Shown here in pieces: positions 20,519 through 25,553 of a stretch of DNA of 25,553 nt. The notes beneath the pieces are model-generated. The model had not been told where the DNA came from, did no database searches, and was given only the letters and a program-made list of their open reading frames with translations. Each line of letters opens with the position of its first letter. Position 1 is the stretch's first letter. The DNA is taken from positions 1 through 25,553 of IMG/VR virus record IMGVR_UViG_3300038682_000006; one strand, written 5' to 3'. The translations under genes and the position numbers were made by a program. Source of the DNA: a virus.

Positions 20519-20545
20519 AAAAAGGCCGAGCGATGCTCAGCCTTT
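20519..20545 (-). terminator. Intrinsic terminator between the coiled-coil gene and VRR-NUC
   Basis: On the minus strand AAAGGCTGAGC (20545-20535) and GCTCGGCCTTT (20531-20521) form 11 base pairs (one T-G wobble) with an ATC loop, followed by further T residues (T-run 20523-20519). It lies 21 bases past the coiled-coil gene stop. It would reduce transcription into the nuclease, glycosylase and helicase genes. Seen from the other strand, it is weaker. Confidence 0.75.
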
Positions 20546-20566
20546 CCGGTGCTATGTGAGAGACCC

Positions 20567-20926
20567 TTACAGGTCGTCACCGGCTTCTTCAGTTTCAGAC
20601 TCAGCTTCAACTTCAGGATCTTTAGAAGCATCTGCAAACTTGCGGATAGTGCCAGCCAGTTCAGAAGCAACTTCCATAATGTTATCAGCCAGTTGCTCAA
20701 CTTCTTCAACCGTACCTTTTTTAAAGGTCGGTAGAACAGTAGCAGTGAGGTCGCGAAGATTACCTTTGATTTCACGAGCTTGCTTACGCGCTTCAGACTT
20801 AGCTGTGCGAGCTTGCTTACGCTCTTCTTTAGTAGCGTCAAGCTCTTCACGAAGTGCTTTTTGCTTCTCAGCCAATTCTTTTTTCTGAGCGTTGATTTTC
20901 TTCAACTCTTCCATTTTGTTTGACAT
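20567..20926 (-). CDS. Small acidic-tailed coiled-coil protein, unknown function
   Basis: The start chosen is ATG at 20926, with AGGTG six bases upstream; a GTG at 20935 lies within that ribosome site. The 119 residues form a highly charged helical coiled coil (about 1-60, Lys/Glu/Ala/Gln/Arg-rich), a short hydrophobic helix region (about 75-100, with L-A-D-N-I-M-E-V-A-S-E-L-A), and an acidic tail (E-V-E-A-E-S-E-T-E-E-A-G-D-D-L). It could be a DNA mimic, a polymerase accessory or an assembly factor; nothing decisive is seen. It follows the polymerase by about 95 bases, a gap that could hold its own promoter. A terminator follows it. Confidence 0.7.
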   Translation of the reverse strand: MSNKMEELKKINAQKKELAEKQKALREELDATKEERKQARTAKSEARKQAREIKGNLRDLTATVLPTFKKGTVEEVEQLADNIMEVASELAGTIRKFADASKDPEVEAESETEEAGDDL

Positions 20927-21020
20927 AGTGTTCACCTATTGTTTGATTAATGATCCCAGCCGTTTAGCTGTTGGAGTAAGTATGGGGCGAACCGTTTTAA
21001 AAGTAAACCCCAAATAAAGA

Positions 21021-22895
21021 TTATTTCCATCCCGTGTCTTTTAATATGCGTTTCGCCTCTCTAATATACCAAGGGAAATCCACGTCATCAGGAAACTTAT
21101 TTGGTAAATCCATAAGAGGAACACCGTTATCTGACTTTGGAACCTTGTTCCCATTAGTATTATAGTATATAGCGTCAAGCTCATACGCCCCGTAATACCA
21201 CCTAATAGCCTTACCAATAACCTCGCCGTCCTTTACAGCACCCCCATTCACGGTTCTAAGCGTTAAAAACTTGGTGATGTCACTACATGCTCGGATAGTT
21301 TCCTCAACGGGCTTACCAGTCTGTAGAAACGCTTTAGCGGCCTCAGTACAAATATCATTACTAGGGTTACTTCTAAGGCTGTAAAAGTGCTCACGCTGGT
21401 CAGAATAGGCTCCCTTACCTTTAGTGCTATTTTCTTTAATAGCTATATAGTTATTAACGTCACGACTATTAAGACTTATATAGTCGGCACCTTCCATCTC
21501 ATAATCGGTTTCAAATTCCCAATCACTAACGATAGATTGAGCGGTAGTTTCTTGCTCTTTAGTCATCTTAGTAACGATACCATCTGTATTCGCACTTACG
21601 ACAGAAATACCCGCTGCTTCCAAGCGTTCAATCAACATGAGTAAGCTGAGCTGACCTGTCACTGTTACTTGCATCATAAGATCAGGAGAATACAAGCAAG
21701 ACCATTTGGAACCAAACTTACCAAAGGAACCGTTGATGGTAATTTTAAGACTCTCATTAACTACTTTGTTTCCTTCACGCTTAGCTTTTAAACGTCGCTC
21801 AACAATAGAGTTATAGATGTCTAGGAACGGCTCACCGATATGTTTTGGAAATAGCCTGTTATTCAATATTATTCGCGGGTAATAACTAGCCACATCGTAA
21901 TCGCGCAATATACCGTCTTCATTGGTATGTCGTGTTGATTTTTCACAACTATGAAGACCGCCAGTGCCGACAGTGTATTTAGTATTACCAATAACGAATT
22001 GAAGTTTTTTCTTACTATCTGGAAATTCACCTTTGTTCTTACCTGACTTTTTACGGTCAGATTCAACTATTTCAAAGTTGAATTCTACATGACCACTATT
22101 GCCGACAACGAATGGGCGAGTGGTATATTGTCTAAATACGTCTTGAAGTATTTCACTTTCAAATACCAAGTTATCAGGAGCTTGGTAATAGTATTCAGTA
22201 CCGACAGCAACTTTAGGTCGCTTAGGAATGAATCCATATTTTTCTTCCATTTCCTTCTTAATAACTGCTTCGGCAATTTGAGCATCAGACTTAGAACGAA
22301 CGTCAACACCGTACTCATCACTCATATTGGAACGTAGATCTAATTCGGATTCCAATTGTTTAAACAGTAATTCAGTATCCTCATTATCTATCCCACAATA
22401 TTCTATCAACGCAGGTCTATCAGAATCAGCTATAGTAGCATCGTGATGAATAGGCAAGTCTTTAAGGCGAGGAGCGTGTATTCTACCGGCATAGATTTTA
22501 AGAGTTGCTTTCAGTGGTGCTACTTCTATCAAATCAATATGGTCTATTTTCAATGCTGCGAAACCACATTGTTTTCTAACTTGCCAAGGCTGTAACCCTT
22601 TGACACCTTTAGCTTTATCTTCATCTGAAGGAATTATCAGGTTGTTTATTTTCTTCAATGTCTCGTTATTGAAACCAGCACAAGCCGCCTCAATCATAAC
22701 AATATCGTACTTGTTGCCGTTGAAAGTTATGATTGTATATTTATTAAGAATATGTAGAACGTTCTTAATATTCAGCGGTGAGTCATTAAACTTTTCAAAG
22801 TAGATAACTTTACCATCTGTCACTCTCCTGAACATTATCAAGAGATAGTTGCGAAAACACTCTATATCGCATGTTACTAATTTATCGTATTTCAT
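21021..22895 (-). CDS. Family B DNA polymerase with 3'-5' exonuclease
   Basis: ATG at 22895 with GGAG upstream is favoured over a TTG four codons earlier. The 624-residue product shows the exonuclease motifs C-D-I-E (Asp10, Glu12), F-N-G-N-K-Y-D (Asn59, Asp64) and Y-C-G-I-D (Tyr166, Asp170). Polymerase motif A is D-Y-D-V-A-S-Y-Y-P (Asp334), motif B is K-I-T-I-N-G-S-F-G (384-392), and motif C is A-N-T-D-G (435-439), where the usual D-T-D-S is replaced by N-T-D-G. Asp438 is the expected catalytic residue. A spacer of about 160 residues lies between exonuclease and motif A, with G-T-G-G-L-H-S just before A. This is the replicative polymerase of the phage. It has the size of compact phage enzymes. 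Confidence 0.88.
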   Translation of the reverse strand: MKYDKLVTCDIECFRNYLLIMFRRVTDGKVIYFEKFNDSPLNIKNVLHILNKYTIITFNGNKYDIVMIEAACAGFNNETLKKINNLIIPSDEDKAKGVKGLQPWQVRKQCGFAALKIDHIDLIEVAPLKATLKIYAGRIHAPRLKDLPIHHDATIADSDRPALIEYCGIDNEDTELLFKQLESELDLRSNMSDEYGVDVRSKSDAQIAEAVIKKEMEEKYGFIPKRPKVAVGTEYYYQAPDNLVFESEILQDVFRQYTTRPFVVGNSGHVEFNFEIVESDRKKSGKNKGEFPDSKKKLQFVIGNTKYTVGTGGLHSCEKSTRHTNEDGILRDYDVASYYPRIILNNRLFPKHIGEPFLDIYNSIVERRLKAKREGNKVVNESLKITINGSFGKFGSKWSCLYSPDLMMQVTVTGQLSLLMLIERLEAAGISVVSANTDGIVTKMTKEQETTAQSIVSDWEFETDYEMEGADYISLNSRDVNNYIAIKENSTKGKGAYSDQREHFYSLRSNPSNDICTEAAKAFLQTGKPVEETIRACSDITKFLTLRTVNGGAVKDGEVIGKAIRWYYGAYELDAIYYNTNGNKVPKSDNGVPLMDLPNKFPDDVDFPWYIREAKRILKDTGWK

Positions 22896-22904
22896 ATTAA
22901 GCTC

Positions 22905-22931
22905 CAAAGAACAAAGGCGACCGAAGCCGCC
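22905..22931 (-). terminator. UUCG-capped intrinsic terminator between dCTP deaminase and polymerase
   Basis: On the minus strand GGCGGC (22931-22926), TTCG, GTCGCC (22921-22916) forms a six-base-pair stem (one G-U wobble) capped by the very stable C-UUCG-G tetraloop, then TTTGTTCTTT. It follows the deaminase stop at 22938 and precedes the polymerase ribosome site by a few bases. It probably attenuates read-through from the nucleotide genes into the polymerase. Confidence 0.75.
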
Positions 22932-22937
22932 TAACCA

Positions 22938-23483
22938 TTATCGCACACCCTTATTCTCAGTTACAGTATCTTGGTCATTGTATTGACCTTTGACAGCGTA
23001 GCTATGTTCTTCAGGAACAGGTTCACACTCCCAGAACACCATTTGCCCTATCTTCATTCCAGGTTTAATTAGAAGAATATGGTTCTGAGTTACGTTCTTA
23101 AGCTCAAGTGTCAACTTGGAATTATTCCACCCTGGATCACACCATCCTGCGAGCATGTGTTGTAAGCCAGAACGAGCCAATGAACTTTTCAACTTATACT
23201 CAGCCGCGACTGTGTTTGGTAAATTGAAAGTTTCATTACTACTAGCTAAAATAAACTGACCAGGATAAAGACGGAAGCCTTTTTCGTTAATACGATGACG
23301 ACGTAATTCCAAAGACTGCTTAGCCTGTAAGTCAACAACATATTGCTGGGACATAGGTTTCTCAATAAGAATATCGTCACCAATGGTAATATCAATACTA
23401 GCTCCGCTAATATGATCCATTGGAGCGGTAATAATACCAGCTTCAACAAGATTGATAAGTGAGTTGTAAGATAGCAATGACAT
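22938..23483 (-). CDS. dcd: dCTP deaminase
   Basis: The ATG at 23483, with GAGG five bases upstream, lies right after the previous stop and is chosen over longer in-frame starts. The 181 residues show I-S-G-A-S-I-D-I-T-I-G-D (25-36), P-G-Q-F-I-L-A (74-80), S-L-A-R-S-G (101-106), A-G-W-C-D-P-G-W (112-119) and L-T-L-E-L-K-N (124-130; Glu127 is the predicted catalytic base). A C-terminal Y-N-D-Q-D motif resembles the nucleotide-closing segment. The enzyme deaminates dCTP to dUTP, feeding dUMP to the thymidylate-synthase-like enzyme of this operon. Some family members are bifunctional and give dUMP directly; this cannot be told here. Confidence 0.87.
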   Translation of the reverse strand: MSLLSYNSLINLVEAGIITAPMDHISGASIDITIGDDILIEKPMSQQYVVDLQAKQSLELRRHRINEKGFRLYPGQFILASSNETFNLPNTVAAEYKLKSSLARSGLQHMLAGWCDPGWNNSKLTLELKNVTQNHILLIKPGMKIGQMVFWECEPVPEEHSYAVKGQYNDQDTVTENKGVR

Positions 23484-23484
23484 A

Positions 23485-23889
23485 TTAACCTCGGATGTAA
23501 TTTTTGTCAGGATCAACATAGTTTGCAGTCGGACCGCATTCAGCTTCGTCAATCATTTCACAAATCAGCTTTTGAGCCGCTTCATACTCGCCGGAACAAA
23601 TAAGAACAATAAGCTCACGATCATCCTTATGTTCGAACTGACTAGCAAACTTTTCAACCTGCTCTTCAATGGTTTCCAATCCTGGAGGCCAAACATCACG
23701 GTCTTCAGCCTTGGAAATATAATGGGCGATTTTACGCAAGTCCTGAAGACCGTTTTTATCACGCCAGCGGGAATACTTGGTGGCACAACCTAACAGATAA
23801 TGAAGGTTTGCATCGCACACAAAATCCCAATGCTGATAATTGCGCTTGTTGTAGTGGTCGCCACCAATTTGATATTCGTTTACGTCCAT
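23485..23889 (-). CDS. DUF3310 family protein
   Basis: The N-terminal 65 residues fit DUF3310 closely: I-G-G-D-H-Y (8-13), Y-Q-H-W-D-F (18-23), L-L-G-C-A-T-K-Y-x-x-R-W-R-D-K-N-G (32-47), D-L-R-K-I-A-H-Y-I (50-58). This family is very common in phage nucleotide-metabolism operons; a role linked to nucleotide handling is suspected but its chemistry is not established as far as I know. The last 70 residues are acidic and helical and less conserved. The start ATG overlaps the previous gene's stop (TAATG), with GGAGGAGC upstream. Confidence 0.82.
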   Translation of the reverse strand: MDVNEYQIGGDHYNKRNYQHWDFVCDANLHYLLGCATKYSRWRDKNGLQDLRKIAHYISKAEDRDVWPPGLETIEEQVEKFASQFEHKDDRELIVLICSGEYEAAQKLICEMIDEAECGPTANYVDPDKNYIRG

Positions 23890-24395
23890 TACAGCTCCTC
23901 CATTTCTTGAACCAATGCGTGAAATAATTCACCTGCTTTAGTAAAGTGATTAGAACAAACGACAGTGAAACTATCTTGAAAGAACTCACGCCATTTGCGA
24001 AAAGGTCTCTTGGCGTTTATGTTACCCATACGAACCTGATGAACACAGAACCACATTCCTTCTAGGGTGTCTGCCATTTTAAGAACCATTTGTTCTTCAG
24101 GAGCCAAGTCAAAATGAACGCCGTTTTGTTCCTCCCACCGACGTTCCATCTCATGCAATGTTTTCTTGAGCTCAGGGTTATCCCACTTAACAGGTGCGGG
24201 AATATCGCCAATATAATATTCCGCTGCATCGTGAGTTAGAGCTGCTAGAAGCAATGTTTTAGAACCTTCTGGATAAATGTGCTCAACAATAAGTGCAACG
24301 CCCCATTGATGTTCGGCTGTCTTTTGTTTGTCAATACCAACATGGTTGTGAAAACGAACCACGTCACCGCTATGAAGTATATTTCTTATATTCAT
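23889..24395 (-). CDS. HD-domain 5'-deoxynucleotidase (YfbR-like)
   Basis: The 168-residue HD-domain protein has A-E-H-Q-W-G-V (27-33, His29), T-H-D-A-A-E-Y-Y-I-G-D-I-P-A-P-V-K (54-70, His55-Asp56) and K-M-A-D-T-L-E (106-112, Asp109): the metal ligands H, HD and D are complete. The G-D-I-P-A-P-V-K segment is a YfbR signature. YfbR removes phosphate from deoxynucleoside monophosphates, and phage DatZ, an HD dATP hydrolase, is a close relative. At position 15 Phe replaces the Trp usual in the R-W-x segment. It may adjust nucleotide pools in favour of phage DNA synthesis. Overlaps of one base join it to both neighbours. Confidence 0.82.
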   Translation of the reverse strand: MNIRNILHSGDVVRFHNHVGIDKQKTAEHQWGVALIVEHIYPEGSKTLLLAALTHDAAEYYIGDIPAPVKWDNPELKKTLHEMERRWEEQNGVHFDLAPEEQMVLKMADTLEGMWFCVHQVRMGNINAKRPFRKWREFFQDSFTVVCSNHFTKAGELFHALVQEMEEL

Positions 24396-25414
24396 TATTT
24401 ACGAGCCTCCATACGGTTAGTAAGCCAGTCTTCACACGCCAGTTTCCAATCATCTGCTAAGATGGTGTGAGTATACTTCAAAGCCTGTTCTGGACCATGT
24501 TGCTTGTGGATCAGATAGATGCAAAGTACAGGCATGATTAACTGATTAAAATACTGCGATTGCCAGCAACGAAGTTCACCTAGTTCTTCAATACCGAATT
24601 GGTCATAAGCGTTAAAGAACTGAAGGATGTCATGTTCAAACGCTGGCATGTCATGCGGCAACATATAAACAGTATTATGAATAGCTTCATCATAAATAGA
24701 TGAATAACCGTCATAGTTATCTTTCAAGCGATCCCACACAGCACCGCCAGCATCTTCAGTATAAATATGGTAAGAATTGCTGACCTGAGTGTATTCGCCA
24801 AGCGGTAGTCCCAGATGAGCTGCGACGTATTCCTGAATCATACTAAACTGAACTACGTTTGCACCGTAAGCACCCCAGATCATATCGTTAGAACGATTGT
24901 AGACCGTCATACAGAGCTTGCCGTTACGGATGCGGAACACTAAGGACATATTGCAAGCCTTGTCCTTAGTGGTGTGAACAAGGTCATCCTCATCCCAAAT
25001 TTGGCAGACGGCTTGACGGCTATTTGGGTCGCGTTCTAATAGTTTTATAACTTCAGACAATTGATCTAAATGAGCGTTACAATTACCATTCCGTAGACGA
25101 TAACCGTATGGGGCATTGAATACCTGACCGTCGTCGCTATATTCAACCATACGCTTATTGAACTCAGTAAGGAATTTAACATCCTCACGACCAGCTAGAA
25201 TCCACATAGCTTCCATTAAGTGGAAGAATGGGTTAGCGTCACGAACCTTGCTAATTAACACACGTTCCCATGGATGGCTGTATGTTGTAGCCACTGGTGA
25301 AGGAACTTCAATCGTCATACCCGCTCGGCTGTCAATGTGTTCACCGCCATGTTTAATTAGATGGATACCCTGACCCAATGCTTCAATCGCGTTTCTTACA
25401 TTTAATACTTTCAT
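24395..25414 (-). CDS. Thymidylate synthase-family enzyme (dUMP methylase or hydroxymethylase)
   Basis: The 339-residue product is a divergent phage member of the thymidylate synthase fold. Visible parts are E-A-M-W-I-L-A-G (68-75; Glu68 matches the catalytic Glu), S-R-Q-A-V (132-136; phosphate-binding Arg), K-D-K-A-C-N-M-S-L (150-158; catalytic Cys154, in A-C-N and not the usual P-C-H), R-S-N-D (174-177), W-G-A-Y-G-A-N (180-186; Asn186 at the place that favours uracil over cytosine), and S-Y-H-I-Y (214-218). Folate-dependent methylation of dUMP to dTMP is the simplest role. Phage homologues of this group can instead make 5-hydroxymethyl-dUMP. It heads the visible nucleotide operon. Confidence 0.8.
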   Translation of the reverse strand: MKVLNVRNAIEALGQGIHLIKHGGEHIDSRAGMTIEVPSPVATTYSHPWERVLISKVRDANPFFHLMEAMWILAGREDVKFLTEFNKRMVEYSDDGQVFNAPYGYRLRNGNCNAHLDQLSEVIKLLERDPNSRQAVCQIWDEDDLVHTTKDKACNMSLVFRIRNGKLCMTVYNRSNDMIWGAYGANVVQFSMIQEYVAAHLGLPLGEYTQVSNSYHIYTEDAGGAVWDRLKDNYDGYSSIYDEAIHNTVYMLPHDMPAFEHDILQFFNAYDQFGIEELGELRCWQSQYFNQLIMPVLCIYLIHKQHGPEQALKYTHTILADDWKLACEDWLTNRMEARK

Positions 25415-25415
25415 T

Positions 25416-25553
25416 TTAATTACCTTTATATTTACGTTTTGAACGACCTGTTCCGTTTGTCACCCGCATGAATTTATCATACTCACAGAAACAATTTTGA
25501 AGGTTTTGGAAACATAAGAATTCAAGTATTTCTTCCGGTAACTCAAACTCCAA
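25416..25553 (-). CDS. C-terminal fragment of an unidentified gene (partial)
   Basis: An open frame runs off the right edge and ends with TAA at 25418-25416, one base before the thymidylate-synthase-like ATG. The 45 visible residues contain E-L-P-E-E-I-L-E-F-L, three Cys residues within a short span (C-F-Q-N-L-Q-N-C-F-C) and a basic tail (G-R-S-K-R-K-Y-K-G-N). Not recognised. Its tight spacing suggests it belongs to the same minus-strand operon. Confidence 0.65.
   Translation of the reverse strand: MEFELPEEILEFLCFQNLQNCFCEYDKFMRVTNGTGRSKRKYKGN

Noticed and set aside
20503-20888. Overlapping Leu/Lys-rich minus-strand frame and Ser-rich plus-strand frames around the coiled-coil gene
   Set aside because: They are biased-composition shadows of the Lys/Glu-rich gene, run through the terminator, and have no ribosome sites.
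20936-21020. Terminator or promoter between polymerase and coiled-coil genes
   Set aside because: Short pairings (CAGC/GCTG, GGGG/CCCC) exist but none has a T-run, and no clear -35/-10 pair could be fixed.
23889-24395. HD protein as DatZ of a Z-genome (diaminopurine) phage
   Set aside because: No PurZ or MazZ gene is visible and the polymerase here is family B, not the DpoZ family A type; kept only as a remote possibility.

Overview
The window looks like part of the genome of a lytic-type, contractile-tailed (myovirus-like) phage. The host is probably a Gram-negative bacterium, because the lysis cassette encodes a two-component spanin: an Rz-like inner-membrane protein with an Rz1-like lipoprotein embedded in it. 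No integrase, repressor, tRNA, CRISPR array or insertion sequence was seen. I cannot name the host from sequence alone.

Plus strand, 1-18285: late genes in compact order, mostly with TAATG or ATGA stop/start overlaps. The C-terminal end of an upstream gene (probably portal) is followed by a Mu F-like minor head protein, a DUF2213 prohead protease with an apparent in-frame nested scaffold, a cement protein, a DUF2184 major capsid protein and a small coiled-coil protein. A terminator and a 15-bp inverted repeat follow. Next are a coiled-coil/membrane protein, head-tail connector genes (DUF4054, HK97 gp10-like, head closure, tail terminator), a DUF3383 sheath and a DUF3277-like tube. After a highly structured intergenic RNA comes a tail assembly chaperone with a good -1 frameshift signal, then the tape measure. 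The baseplate set (Dit-like, Pam3 plug-like, hub, gp138-like spike, gp25, J, DUF2612) and the tail fibre with a possible chaperone come next. A lysis block closes the arm: lipoprotein-like membrane protein, GH108 endolysin, holin-like protein, Rz and Rz1.

Minus strand, 25553-18282 (transcribed toward the late genes): nucleotide metabolism and replication/repair. The order is a thymidylate-synthase-family enzyme, a YfbR-like HD nucleotidase, DUF3310, a dCTP deaminase, a UUCG-capped terminator, a family B DNA polymerase, a small coiled-coil protein, a second terminator, a VRR-NUC nuclease, a DenV-like pyrimidine-dimer glycosylase and an SNF2-type helicase. The two arms converge and share a TTAA tetranucleotide as both stop codons.

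The most notable items are: the -1 frameshift cassette, whose second reading frame has no conventional start; the pseudoknot-capable RNA and Shine-Dalgarno hairpin between tube and chaperone; the nested scaffold; the embedded Rz1; a hairpin that buries the start codon of the dimer glycosylase; a family B polymerase with motif C of the form N-T-D-G; and a nucleotide cluster whose thymidylate-synthase homologue departs from the canonical active-site context. All family names come from recognising motifs by eye; no database search was run.
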